DNA from: Prevotella melaninogenica
GTDB taxonomy: Bacteria > Bacteroidota > Bacteroidia > Bacteroidales > Bacteroidaceae
NCBI RefSeq assembly: GCF_018128065.1
Contig: NZ_CP072359.1
Span: forward strand, 124,001 to 188,000
Direction: 5' to 3'
Length of the DNA stretch: 64,000 bases
The notes under the pieces were generated by a model. That model searched no databases and was not told the origin of the DNA. It saw only the letters and a list, made by a program, of their open reading frames with translations. A program made the translations under genes and the position numbers. Below, piece after piece: positions 8,360 through 23,300 of this stretch. Numbering within the stretch: the first letter of the stretch is position 1; each line of letters begins with the position of its first letter.

Positions 8360-11300
8360 CTATTTACGTGTCTTGTTCATTTCTTCAATCATCTCTTTTT
8401 TTAGTTCTGTAAGCTCTTTCTCAATTGAGAGATGTTCTGCTCCATCATTAGCTTCTTTCAACTCTTTATAGAGGGCATCAATATCCTTGCTATAGTCTTC
8501 GAAAATCTCATAACGAGCAAACTCTGGAGAATTATATAGAAAATCAATCTTATCAGCATAATCAAAGAGGCCTTTGTCGGTATCATTCTCATAATGCTTC
8601 ATTCTTGCCTTTAAGACATCATGCTCTTCTTTAACACGCATATACTCATTGTTGATTGCACGTGCCTCTGTGCGCTCATCTCCATTCTTTAAGATTCGAT
8701 TGAGAAGTAAGAAATCGCGTGGGTCATACTCCCTATCCCCGGCTATAGTCTCTGCGCTCTTAGAAAGTTTATCTATAGTGCCAGAAACACCACCAAAATA
8801 TCCATTAAGGAGATATTCTATCTGCGCTGGATTGATATCAATAGACCCCTTAGTGTAAGCGTCTCCTCCTGTAGCCCCATTAAGCGTCTTAGCTATTCCA
8901 ACAAGATATTTGTTAGCGCTCTTGTATGCTTTTGTCCACTCTGGCATGTACTTATTATAAGGAGTGTCTTTATAGATAGGCATACCTGTCCAACCCTTAT
9001 TGCTATAGACTTCTGCAAATGGTTTAACAGCACTTGGCACAAATGCCTTAACACCGCCTCCACCTTCTAAGAAGTCAATAGGAAGAACCTGAGTTGCTTG
9101 TCCTGCTATCGCCTTACCTAACTCTGAGCCTGTGAAATGTTCCTTTCCACTCATAGCACTTACCATAAGTTCACCCATGCCATAGATTGCACGATACTCT
9201 ACAGGCAATGGTATAGATACCCATTGGTCTCCTATCTTAAACAAGATATTGCTACGCCTTACATATTCAGGCAAGTTCCAATAACTATTTGCATCTGCAT
9301 CATCATCTCCGTCTCCCATTCCTATGCCTGCAATTACAGCACCAAGTAAGAACATTATAGCTGAAGCTGTAAAAGCCTTAGTTGGATGTTTCTTAAACTG
9401 TCTGCCAAAGTTTGTTGTACCTTGTATTGCAGCATTCCAGAATACAAATCCGCTGCGTCCTATACCCGAAACAAAAGCACTGGCAGTACCGATTTTAGTC
9501 TGCCCAACTGCGTTCATAAATTTCGCACCACTACCTTTCTTATTGAAGTTTACAGATATTTCTTTTGCATCGTAAATAGAACGTTCTACGATTCTACCCA
9601 TCTCACGTGACGTAAGGTAAGCTGCAAAGCGTGCGCAGTTCTCAACAGCACGATTATACTCATCAAGTTTTTCTCCAAGTAAATTAAAAGCCTTTGTAAT
9701 ACTTAACTTACCATTAGCACGCTTCAACTCTCTACGAATATCATTCTTATGCTGCTCGATATCTCTCACATTAGCATAGCCTGTTTCGCCACCATTCATC
9801 ATAAACTGATAGAACATATGTTCCAGTTTATTATTCATATCAAGCGTTCCCTTTCTATGCTTTGCAAGGAGCAGTTTTAATTGTGCAGGGTTGCAACGTG
9901 CAATGTTTCTATGGAAACGTAATGCATAGTTTGGACTTTCTTTCACCCATACCATTGAATTTGCATACAGCATATCCCGAATAAAGTTAGACACAACGAA
10001 GTCAGGATTCCTTGTAGTATAGAACGCACTTAGTTGTCTATTAACCATCTCTCCAGCTTTGAGGATTGCACCAACAGCACCAGATGTATCATTGTCTGGG
10101 TTAGTCTGCCCATTGAGAGCTTGAGCAGCTCGTGGATTACCATTAAGAGTTAAAACATAATCTCTTCCTCCACGCTTAACAAGTACTTGATGCTGACGCA
10201 AGTCACGGCTATCGACAACTCTATAAGGAATATTTGCAGTTTCCTTTCCATGCTTATACTTGTCAGGAGCCTGCTCAGCAAGCTTTTTCATTTTATCTTC
10301 AAACTCTTTCAACTTCTGTTCAATATCCTCTGCGGAGTCGTTTTCCTCAAAGTTGTCAGGGAATACAGGTTTCCATTCGTCTGCCACATCATCATATTTT
10401 AACCACATGTCACTAATGCTAACGAGGTCGCTTGGATGATTGAGTACAAAGTTAAAGAAGCGCTGTTTAACAAGTTTGTTTCTATTTCCCTGCGTTATAG
10501 CACTTTCGGCCATACTTTGCATATTCGCAAAAGGGTCATCTGCTTTAGAAGAGCGTCCCTTAGCAACTTTGATTGGTGCATTGAAAGCGCTATTCTGATG
10601 CAAAAGGTATGCATATGCTTCCTCGCTCGTGGTTTCATCAAAGCCACGGAGTGGAATATAGTATTTGTACATATCGCTTATTTTCTCATAAGTATCCTTG
10701 TTCATCATCCCACACTCGTAACTTTTAGACAAGATAGCTGCATTTACTGTATTTACCTTATCCCACAAATTGGTAGTGTCATGGGTGTTCTCGTACTCTG
10801 ATACCATTACTTCCGCATCTACTTCTGCCTCTGTTATATTATCTTTACCTGTTAATGCAGTAAGTCCTGCATAGTCGCGATATTCTGCAAGACCTGCACG
10901 TGCGTTCTTTTGAGCATCGCTTAACTTTTCGTTATTAAGGATATCTTCTATCGCACGCTTACGCATGACAGCATTACGTTCCAGACCATGCTTTGCCATC
11001 ATGTAATCTACAAGTTCTGTACGTTCTTGTGCATTCTTGCAAATCTTAGAAACTTCTGCAAGCATTGGCTTAAACAAAAGATGCGCAAAAGCATCCGCCT
11101 CTGCTTTATTCACTGATGATAATCTGTTTTCGCCTAAGTAGGCATTTTCATAGCCATCAATGTCTTCAATGTTAACATTCTTTCCCTCTGCCTTAGTAAT
11201 AGCATTCATAGCCTCTTTGAGAGCAAGCATGCTATCTTGTAAGGCTTCTTGCGTCTGGAACATAGCTCTATTAACACGCTGCTCGTACTTCTCTCTTGCA

Positions 11301-14300
11301 TTAACTCGCTTTTTCTCTTCAGAATCATCTTCTCTATATAGAATCCCTCGTTCAGCTACATTAGAAGAATCAGTGTCCTGTAGCTCATAGTTCCCAACCT
11401 TTAATTCATTTTGCTTTGCTATGTCTTCAGCCTCACCTAATATGCTGCGATATCTATCTGGTTCTTTCATATTTTCATAGCTGCGCCATAGCAAATAACG
11501 AAGTTCGTTGTCACTTAACTCTGTAGCCGACCAGCCCTCAAAACCTATACTATGCAACATCTTTAGGAATAAACTTTTTATCTTATTCCATATTGTATAA
11601 TGAACCCTCTCGAAGTCTGTTCGTTCTGCCAGTCCTGCAAGATACTCTTCTGTTGCTGTACGGAAATCCCAGTTGTTATTTGCCGCTTGACTTGTTATAA
11701 TGCGTCTTATTTCTGGCTCTACATTCTGATATACGTTATCAAGGAATGTCTCAAAGTGTTCACCAAACAATTTCCTTAGTCCATAATGCGCTACAGCCTC
11801 ATGTAGCAGAGTCTTCTCTACATCTTCTACACTTGCATGATTAGGGATAACGATGGTAATTTTTCCACTACTCTTAGAATAGAATCCTTTTGCCTTAGCT
11901 TTCTTGCCCTGCAAACCGTTACTATCTGTAACAGCTTCAATATTATTAAGGTGTAACCTGTCAGCAAGTTCGCTTATACGACTTATCATGCGCTGACGCT
12001 CCCTTTCCGCAAAAGCCTTGCGGTCTTCCTCGGTACGGCTGTTCTTACCAAGCATCTTTGCAACTGGGTCATTAATAAAGCTTAGCTCGTTGTCAGAGAA
12101 TGAACCTTGCCCAGAACGCATAAGAGTTTCCTCGTCTTCAGAAATTTCTGAAAGTGAAGAGACCGCTTCAACGTGTTTATCCATCTCGGCATATTTCTTC
12201 TCCTTTTCTTCCATTTCTTTCTTCATCGCTTCTGTGTACTCTACATACTTTGCTTTAGCTTCTTCAAGTTCATTCTCGAATTCGAAAGGTTTACCTTCTC
12301 TTGAAAGGATATGTTCTAAGTCTGAGCGGTAGTGTGCAATATTTTGTTTTGCTCGCTCTACTCTCTCCTTGAAATCATTACCAGTTATAATATTATCGGC
12401 AATATCCTCTATTGCATTACGCATCAACGCCCCCTTTACAGGAACATCTTTGAGTCCAAGTTCCTTTTGAGAATAGGTCATTGTACGAACAGACTTAGCA
12501 AAGAGATTAACACCCTTAGAAGACATTTCTTTTGAAACCTCGGTATGAATTGTGAAAACAAGTCCATCAATGTCAACGTTAATGGTGCTGCCATAAGTAG
12601 CATTGGTTCCATTCTTAACTTTTTCGCTTTCTTCTTTAACCTTCTTGTTATGGTCTTTGAAGAAGTCCTCCATTCCTGCCACGCTATCATACTTATGTTT
12701 ACCAACAATGATAGCTTTAAGTTTGCCATCAGGGTAGGTATTATTCACAAGTGAAAGGTTCTTCTCGTTCTCTTCCTTTTGAAGCTGAGCATTTTTGATA
12801 AGTCCATTAAGACGTGGCTTAGCATTGTGAATATAGGTTTGGTCTGCTTCCCACTGACGTTTGCGACTTTCATACTTACGGACATTCTTCTCTGCCTGAT
12901 TCTTTAACATAGCGTACTCGCTTCCTGAAAGCTGTGCTACAGTATCTCCGAAAGCGTCTTCCTCTTCTTCAAGTATACGATTCTCCATACTGTTTGCCAT
13001 GAGCTGTTTACCTTTCATTATACTTTCAGCAATAGCACCCTTAGTCTTTAGTCTTTGGTAAGCGGTAACATCAAGACTATCCTCTACACCAAAACGAAGC
13101 ACACGAACAGGTTTGTTCATATCCTTATGAATATTTCCTTGTCGTAATATACGCCCGTTACGCTGCGTATAATCCATTGGTCTATTAGGCGCATCAATAT
13201 GTATAAGTGTATGTAGACGTTCTTGTATATTCACACCTGTTCCGAGTGTAAACGTACTTCCTAAGATTACTCGGACCTCTCCACGATTGACCTTATCGAA
13301 GATTTCTAATTTCTTCTTAACGGTCATTCCCGACTTCATTACAACAATCTGTTTCTCTGGAACGCCCGCCTCTATAAGTTTCCTTCTAATATCTTCGTAA
13401 AGATTAAAGCCACTCGTCTTATTCTGATAATTATCTGCAAACAAAGCTACAGTACCATTGTAAGAAGCTGTTTCTTTGAGGGAGCGTAAAGTCTGACGCA
13501 CAGCCTCATTGGTCTTACTATTAGGGTCGTCTTCTGCCGCTTCATCAACTAATCGTGCATCCACAGCTGCTGCCTTAGCTATCCCATACATGGTAAGCGG
13601 AATATGAGAATTCTCTTTTTTCTCCTTACCACTCATCTTGTCGTATGCCTCAAGTTCTGCCTTGACATATTTCATAATACCACGAAGTGCTGGTGTTTGA
13701 GGTAGATAAAGGTCTTGAGCCTTGTCCCCTTCCATCTTAGGAATTTTATCACTGACTTCACCAGCATCTTTTGTTCGAACCGTGTCAGACACACTTGACC
13801 AAATACGCACTAACTCTGGTAAATCAATATAGCCTGCAAAACGATTATTCTCCCTAAACTTTCCACTGGTAGTAAACTCAAGCATCTGCTGAATATTACC
13901 AAAGTTTCGCACAAAGTCGTCAAAGTAGTAGATACCATACTCTTTCATAGTTTCAGAAGGCATGAGATAACGCATAAACGTCCAAATCTCTGCTGCTGTA
14001 TTACTAATAGGAGTACCAGTTGCAAAGATGACGTTACGTCCATGACTCTTTGATAACACGGCTTGCGTTTTTAAGAAAACACCCTGTGACTTTTTAGAAT
14101 ATGAAGGGTCAACACCATTGACACCACGCTGCATAGCTGTAGCAAAACCAAGATGTTTATACTCGTGCGCTTCATCGATAAGCAGAGCGTCAATTCCCAT
14201 GTCATCGAAATTCTCTGTTTCATCCGTTCTACGCTCAAGCATCTCACGAGCCTTAACCTCCGTATTCTGTTTTGTAACTGCACGTTTCTTCTCTTCCTTT

Positions 14301-17300
14301 GCCGTTCGCTTCTCTGAAAGTGTATTGGTCAAATTTGCTAATTCTTCTTTCAGCTGCTCAACTTCTTTCTCCGCTTGACGAGTGATTAAATTACGACCTG
14401 ACTTGTCTGCATCTTTCATCTTTGCCAAGACAGTCAACTTCTCTTCTATTTTATCCTGGATAAACGTCATCTGACGCTCTTCGCTATCAGGGATAAATTC
14501 AAAGGTTGATTGAGGAACAACAATCATATCCCAATCGTTGTAACGTATCTTCGCATAGAAGTTCTTTCTTCCTTCTGCATTGCGGTCACTATCCTCAAGC
14601 GTAAGAATCTTTGCATTTGGATATAGTTCTTTCGCACTTGCAACAAACTGACCTACTGTTGCATTTTGTACAACAATCATAGGTTTACGTGCTGTGCCAA
14701 GTCTGCGCATTTCCATTGCTGTGGAAATAAGCGTAAAAGTCTTACCAGTACCTACTTCATGTGCAAGCATTAACGGCTGCATTGTTCCACGTACAACCGC
14801 TTTTGCTTGATGTGGACGTAATGTAATGTTATGAGTAGCACCTCCGAAATGCTCTGGGATATATTCACTTGGTATATCTATAGGTACGTAATTATTGAAA
14901 AGGTCATTATAAACCTGCTCCATCTTATCAGACATCTCAGGATTACTCTGCATCTTATTGCGTGCCCAGTCCTTAAACTCCTGTCTTATTTCGTCTATAC
15001 GGCTTGAGCACGCTTGTGTCGCTTCCTTGTCTGTAATAGTTTCTGTCGTACCATTATAAAGTTTACGTGTCGTTGAGACTGTAATAGTCTTATTTTGGAT
15101 AGCCGCTTCTATAAGTTCATGTCCCATAACATGTTTACCCAACAAGTCGCTGTGTACGCCAAATGAACGATTTTTTTCATTGTCTGTCCAATGCGGCTCT
15201 TTCATAAACCATGTTCCGCCTGCTGCTGTAAACTTGACATCAACATCCGTTTTATCTTTAACATATTCCTCATAAAGTTCTGGTGCAATCCATGATGAGC
15301 CTAAGTTAAACTCTATAAGATGTGCAGGTATGCTATTAGGTACAACTTCTTTAAGAGCTTTGATATTACTGTTATACTCTCCATTCTCATTATTCTCCTC
15401 AGCTTGCTTCAACTTCTCTCTTACGTTGCCACTAAGATATTGGTATGACACCTCAACCTGTTTACTTACAGGATTCTCGAAACCTAATCCGTTTGCAATA
15501 ATCTCATGCTTGATTTCTTCCTCTGTCTTCCCAAGCTGATGACTGATATATGGAATATCTATTTTCCCAAACTTATAAACGCTTACCACGATACCATCTT
15601 TTACATTCTTAGGCTGTGGTTCCACGCTCTTCTCTACAACACGCTTATTAAAAATGTCTGTCTTATGGAATGATTCTACACGCTTACCGTTTTTATCTGC
15701 CTTTTCCTCGTATTTTTCTAAAGAGAATACGTTAGGATAATCGACATCATTGCGTAAAAATGCTATAGAAGTATTCTTGTTGAGATGTCCATATGTGTCT
15801 ACGAAAGAGTCGTATGCCTTATTCAGCTTATCAAGCAATGGTTTTAAGCCTTCATCGGTTTCGTTTTCTGTCTGATACTTCAAGACATCAGCGAGCGCCT
15901 GCTTAATTTCAGTATAAGCGTTAAAGCATTCTTCTTTTGTATGCCCCTTAACTTTATTCGTGTTAAGATTAAGTGGTACTGCTTGGCCCAGTTGAGCCAC
16001 GCAGAGTTGGCCATCCTTATTTACAAGCATACTTCCCTCTTTGATATCACTGCCAAGCTCTTCATACACATTCACTGGCTGCCCCTCTTGCTTTGTTGAC
16101 ACAGCCTCATCTTTCATCTTTGTAAAAGATTGAACGAAGTTTGATAACAACTTATCTTGCGACTTGTCATTAGTAGGATAAAGTCCCTTTGAGGTAGCAC
16201 GATATTTGTCGCCATGCTCAAAAGCGAACTCCATCTTACCTGCCATCATTTCTGGGTGTTCAATGAAGTATTTATTGTAATCCATCGAAAGATGTTTAAC
16301 AACTGGAATATCTACACCCTTAACACGTTTTGTTTCTCCAGTATCAAATTCCACCGAACGTTCACCTGTAACAGTGCTTACATCTATTGCATTTGGCGAA
16401 ACTTGACCATTAACACGCTTACGAATAACAATGATATCTGATGTAACACCAGTGCCACCGAATGTTTTATTATTCAATCGGAAAGCACCAACAACATCTG
16501 CATTACCTTCACTTACAAGCCAGTCACGCAATTTCTGTGACCTGTCAAGTGTACCATTTGAAGATATAAAGATACCGATACCACCCTCACGCAGTTTACG
16601 TACATTCTTAGCAATACAGAAATCATGAATATTGTGGAACTTCTTAGAAAGGTCGCCATCTCCTGTCGTGTCGTTTACACGAAGACCTGTAACAAAAGGA
16701 ACATTGGTAATTGCAAGATCTACACTTCCATTCGGTACTCGCGTCTCTTCAAAGCCTTGTATGTTGACATTAGCTTCAGGATATAGTAAGGAAAGAATAT
16801 TGCCAGACGTTCCGTCTATCTCTACAGCTTGAATATGACTATTGTCGCTTATATCCATTGGCATAAGTCCAAGAATATTACCGATACCTGCAGAGCCTTC
16901 AAGAATATTGCCACCCTTAAAGCCCAGCTGCTTTGCAATGTCCCACAATGTGTCTATAACGTACGCTGGTGTGTAATAAGCACTATTAGCACTCATCACG
17001 GCTTGTTCGTAGGCCTCTGCGCCTAACAAACTCTGTAGGCGAGCAGGAATAGAATCTTTGCTCCAGCTGTATGAAGATTGGTTAAAGGCTTTGCCTAAAC
17101 CTCCCCATCCACTAAACTTTCTGAGAACAGACATTTGTTCGGGAGTTGCTTTTTCGCCACTCTCGACAAGTTCATTTGCCAACTCAATAGCTTTGATATT
17201 GGCTTCAATACGAGCGTCAACGGTTGTAGGCGCATAGTCTGCTCCACGCTCAGCATGATTATTAGAAACGTTTAATCTCGATAAGCGTCCAGAGGGTCGT

Positions 17301-20300
17301 TCAGTGCTGCTGCGCACTTCTGCTGTTCTGCTCTGTACTCGGCTATCTCCTTGTCGCTCAGACCTGCGTTCTTCAGTATTTTTGTCCAGTTCTCTTTCGT
17401 TAACTGACCTGCTGCCAGAAGATTCTCGTTGCGAAACTTCATCATTGCCTTTTCGATTTTCTGTTCGAGTTCTTGGGTTATCTTCATTCTCTTTTAATTT
17501 AGATTCATTTTCATTGAAGAAGCCACCAAACAAATCACCTGTGGTAGGCTGCTCCAAAGATACATCTTTTTTCTTTGAGTTGTTCTTTTTTATTGGCTTT
17601 TCTTTCTCTGCACTTACTTTTTCCTCTTTTGCAGTAATTGCTTTATTTGAGCTGACAATATCCTCATCCGAGTTTTTGTCTTGATTTTCAGAGTCTTCAT
17701 TATTTATAATATCCTTGCGCATGATTTCTTCTGAATTTTGCGCATAATTTTTCTCTGATTGTGTGTTAAAAATCGCATCAGCAAAAGCATGTGCTTCTTC
17801 TGCTGTATTAAATACAAAGCCATTAACACCACGGAAAGAAGAGTAATAACCGTTATGTTCTTTTGCCACCTGCTTACGCTGGGTGTAAACTTCCTTGTCT
17901 GTGCGTTCCTTACCACGTACAACCCAGATATCAACATCTTTCTTGTTGTTGTGCTGCTTGGTAATAGAATACGCGTCGTTGTCTACATCTTCTAACTCAT
18001 TAGTATTACTCTGTTCTTGCTTTGCATTAAATTCAACTATTGCCTCGTTGTTAATCTGCTCAGCTGTTTCAATAGCGGAAGGTGTTAACTGCTCGCCCTC
18101 ATTGCCTATTGTAGCAATGTCAAAACGACTCACTTCTTCATAGGGGGTCATTTCGTTTGATAACTCTACCATCTCTGGTAAATCTCTTGCACCATTATAG
18201 AATGCTTTGAGGTATGGACGAATAGCATCTCCGAGGTCAGAAATCATTTCCTTTGCATAGGCTCCAAAGGCACGTGCGCCATTCTCTATATGATACACTG
18301 CCATTTCTGCACCGATAGCTAACATCTCAGGGTCTACACCTAAATTAAGCTGACCCAACTTAGAGCGCATACGCTTCTTTAATTCTTCGTAGCGTTCATT
18401 AGATACAAGACGCTTGCTGCCTTTATCATCAATAGGATGTTGTACATTTACATCTCCTTCTGTTTTAACAGAAGAATATTCTGCAAACGGTTTTGTCTTG
18501 CGTTTACTGCTATCAATCCACTTCTTGAATTCTTCCTTGCTAACTTCTGTAATGTTGCCCAATCCTTGCCATCCCTCTTCATAATTAGAAAGATATGCTT
18601 TCCTTGCGCTTTCCATGTCAGAGAATCCGTACATTACCTTATGCTCATCGAAAGAACCATCTTTATTTACTTGGTCTATAACAAAGACATTGCCCTCTGT
18701 TGGGTTATCTGACAAAAATATGTCGATATGATCACCATCAACGCTTTCCGTGCCTCGAATGTATCCGTAGGTGTTATGCATCTCGGTTTTCCATTCCTTG
18801 CCATTTGCATCCTTACCACGACGAACACTGCCCTTAGGCTGTTCAATAGTGACATTGAAGCCATCTACCTTAATATGACCTTTCTTGTAGTTACCAGCTT
18901 CTTTCTGTGCTTCAGTCGGATTGGTGTCAACCTTTGCCTCCTCTTTTTTGCGTGTACGTTTAGCTTTATCTTCTGCCGCTACACGTTCAGCCATTGCAAA
19001 CAAATCTTCACTGACAGCATCTTTTTTAGCAGATTTTTCCGATTTTTTTTGCTTTGTATCAGATTGTTTGCTATCTTTGCCAGCAGAAGAAGTGTTTTGA
19101 GGAGTTATTACCGAGCCCTTTGTCTCGCCCTCGGCTTTATCAGGGTGAACATAGTCCAAACCTTGCTTCTCAGCCGAAGAAGTAGTCGCATCTTTCGGAG
19201 TGCGCCAAATAACACTACCCTCCATCAAAAGCCGTAATATTCTGTTACGGCTTTTTTCTTGATTGGAAACAACGACTTCTTTCCCATCAACACTAACAGT
19301 TATCGATGTGAAATAGTAATAACGTGTTCCGTCAGACTTCCTGAAAGACTTTATAAAGATGAAAGAAGATGGTCGTTCTGTATGTGTTCCCTCCTTTGCT
19401 TTACTATTTTCTTCTACAATGGCATCTGGATATTCCAACGTTGGTTTTAACATTCCCAATTTGCCATTACGACCTGCTCGCATAAGTTTTGCAAATTGGT
19501 TCTCGCCCATTTTAACGTCACCAATAGGGGTGGAAACTATGCCATCTTCTCCAAATTCTTTATCCCAATTTTCTATTGTTAACGGAATTTCTTGTGCTAC
19601 ATCTGCACCCAATTCCATTTGAGCTATAAAATCAGCAGCCTCCTTTTTCGTTAAATGTGAGTTTTCTGCTGCAACCTCTTCTTGGCTGCCTCCACTGCTT
19701 TGTCCACTTCCGCTTCTTCCAGTATCTCCTTCAGTTCCTCCTTTATTGGTTTCTGCCCCATCGATATTCTCACTTCGTCCTCTTGGCGTAGCATCTCCAT
19801 TGCTTCCTGCTCTCCCTTCTTGGCTTGCTGAACTATCGCCAGCCAAAACATTGCTTCTTTGTTGTCCATTATGTTCTATATTTAATGTTTCTTTGATTGC
19901 CTGCACAAGCGAACGTGGTGTATTATCAGGCTGCTCGAACAGAGTTTCTTCCTGTGTGCCTTGTATAAGGTCATACAATCTATTGAAAGTACCCTGTATG
20001 AGTGACTGATTGTCACCTTTGTACATAGTCGCAAGCAATAATGCAAAGTTATTATATTTTTCAGCAGGAAGATAACTTTCTCCTGTAACATCGTCGAAAG
20101 CAAGTTGTCTTCTCCATGCCTCAACAGCTATACGTGCATCTTTATGATTCTTAGCATTCATAAACATGCTATCATGTGACAGAGCATAATATGCCATGAT
20201 AGAGTCCTGAATATCCTCTATCATACGTTCGCTTTGTGGACTATCATAATCACGATAAGCCGTTGCAAGAATTGCTTTCTGTGCTTTTGCTGGTAGTGCA

Positions 20301-23300
20301 TTAAACATCTCCTCAAGCTGTGTATTACCACCCTCGAAGATACTCTGATACATAATACCCTTGATATCATTCTTCGCTTCTGCAGTAATATTGCCTTTGC
20401 TATCAAATGCACTCTTATACTGTGTTGGACTAATTACTCCATTAGTATTTAGCCATTTCAAAGCGTCAATACCATTGCTATCAACAAGCTCTGCAAAAGA
20501 GATATTCTCGTCATTAGCTCGCAAAAGAATGTTTGCAAAGTTCTTCATCTTGTCACCAAGTTTCTTAGCAACATTCTTAGGCTTGATACGTTCTGTACCT
20601 CCACTTTCTGTATCACTTGCGACGAACTGACCTAATGAAATAGCTTCATCATCGTTCACATCGAGCATATTAACAAGTATGGGCTTATCCATTGCTGCAA
20701 TGTCTTCTGCTCTTAGACCAAATGTTTCTGCATTATCAATGAGATACTTTTTGTACTTATCGCCTTGTTCCTGCTGATTGTTCCACATTTCACGAAGTGC
20801 AGCACTTCTATTATTACCTTGAATAACCTCTCCACGACTGTTCACTGTTGGTGCACCTGTATAAGCTGTAACAGACGATGTAATTTCTTCTGGGCGAATG
20901 TTTGCTGCAATCTTACGTGCTGCACCTACGCTTGCATCGTCTTTACGCTCTTTTGGTTGTGCCTCGTCGATAAAGTGCTGTGGATTTCGTTGCCCATTCT
21001 TATGACTTGGTTGTAACTGATTAGCTTCAATGATTGCAACGTGTCCTGTTGGAATGTTATCATCATCAAATTTAACCTGCACTTCTTTACCTATCGTTGC
21101 GTCAATAGGCTCTTGTCTGTCTACCTTATCCCCATTGACACGCCTGTAACCTCTTGCTCGTGCATCTGGAGCCTTATCTTCTATAAAATCGGGTACGCCA
21201 TTAAGAGTTTCACGCTTGATGCGTTCCGCTTCTTCTTGCTCTGCACGTGCTTTTTCTTCCTCCTCTTTACGTACACGTGTCATTTCGTCAGCTTTGCGCT
21301 GTTCCTCTGCTTGTATAGCGGCTTCACGCATACGATTAACAGCTGCAATCTTCCTCCAATGTGCAAGTGTTTCCTTAGCCTGTTCAATAACTGCAGCACG
21401 TTCTTTCTCCGCTGCAATCTTCTCTGCAATACTACCACCACTCTTTGTTTTGGTCTTTTCAGCCTTTTTTACACCAGCTTCCAAATCAGACACCATATCA
21501 TCGGCAACAGTCTGTGCCATACTCGTGTCACCTTCCGTCTGCTCTACAATAGCATCCCATGCTGTCTCGGGGTCTGTCTGCTCATAAAGAGGCTGTCCAG
21601 ATTCGTCTTTAGGAATGCGTTCCAAAGCTGTTGTTTGCTGTTGTGGGGCTTTCGCTTCTACCACTTCTACCGCTTCCTCTGTTTCTTCTTGCTGCTGAGG
21701 TTGCTGAATTGTTGCATCTTCCGAATCCTCTGCAGGCGCTTTTGTCAGCAAATCAAGTTCTTCAGCACTAAACAGATTTACTTTCTTTCCATTAATAGGC
21801 TGCTCTGTATAGACTTCAAACTTACCATCTTCATTCTCAGGGGCAGTTATACTTCCACGAACAATATTTCCATTCTCATCCGTGAACGTAACCTCATCGT
21901 TTATATTGTAAGTGTTATTAGAGCTGTTAGTTGGCGCATGCTCTACAACCTGCGTTGCTGCAACTGCTGCTCGACGTGCCTCATCAACCTGCTGCTGAAC
22001 TTGTGCTTTTGGTAAGAGGGTTGGCTGCTGAGCTCCATCAATATCAACAAGCACCATTTCAGGATTAACCTGTCCTGTCTTCTCATCTATTGCATCACCA
22101 ATTATAGACAAAGAGTGTTGCGTGCCGTCTTCTTTGTCAATAATTGGATAGGTGTCGCCTTGCTTGAACTCTAATTTACCATCAATCTTGTCAGCCTGCT
22201 GCTGTGCAAATGTCTGCCGAATATTGTCCGCTGCAGCTTCTTTTTCTTCTTTTGGATTAATAGGTGCATCCACCTTGAAGATTGCAGAAGGGTCTGCCGT
22301 TTCAAGTTCTCCGGTATCGGCATCACGTAATACAACAAAATCATCAGAGTGTTCATGATCAACACCGCTACCATCGGGGAGCATTACAACGTTACCATTG
22401 ACAATATACACTTGTCTATCATCCACTTTCATAGTTGCTGGATGAATAGCACCAGTATCAAGGTTTGTACGCTGGTCTACCTCAAGGTTACTTTCATGTA
22501 CTTTTGTGTCAATATCATCTTTCACACGCTGAATCATACCATTATAGGCTGCACGTGCATTGGCATAGTCGGTAAATGCCTGTAGCTGTTCGTCGTTAAA
22601 CTCATCACTATGCTTCATATAAGCTAAAGTTGACGCACCGCCATCTTTACCTATCATACTTTCAAGGGTGTCTTCATCCCAACCAGTAGTTTTTGTCGCT
22701 TGTTTCTTCGCCTCGTCATAAAGAATAGCTGTATTGTTGAGTTCCTTTTCGTCTTGCAAGTTGTAGCCCATACTGTAGGCTTCATCCATAGCATTAAACT
22801 GCCCCTCCAACTTATTCTTTGTGTCTTGTGCATTTACACCATGCACTACAGCCGTGCGATATTGATATTGTAAGGCTGCAACCTTTTGAGTATTTGACAA
22901 AGATTTATCATTGCCAATTTTTTCCATTACGCTACCTATCTGCTTTTCATCAGCATTATCAATAGCATCCTTATATTCATCCCAACGCTCACCAAAAACA
23001 GAACGTGCTTGTGCATCAGCTTTACGCTGCTCATGTGGTGCCTTGTAGCGTTCTCTTGCATAACCTGCTGTGTTAACTCCGCTCATTATACCACTCATCA
23101 GAGCTACACTATAGAACGTATCAAGATTAATCTTTGGATTGAACACTCCAGTGTGTGGGTCTGTGTCAAGTGTCATATCTCCATTGGTAACAGCATTGTA
23201 GAAATTATTAGCAACTTCCTCGAAGTATTCTCCAGCCATTCCGTTCCACTTGGTTTTCTCTTGGAAATTTTTCCAGGTCTTCGCCCAATTAGATGAACTC

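Noticed and set aside
21041..22015. 324-codon frame on the plus strand inside the giant phage gene
   Set aside because: It is Cys/Phe/Leu-rich, opposite a clearly coding minus-strand frame and has no motif. It is a mirror of biased codon use.
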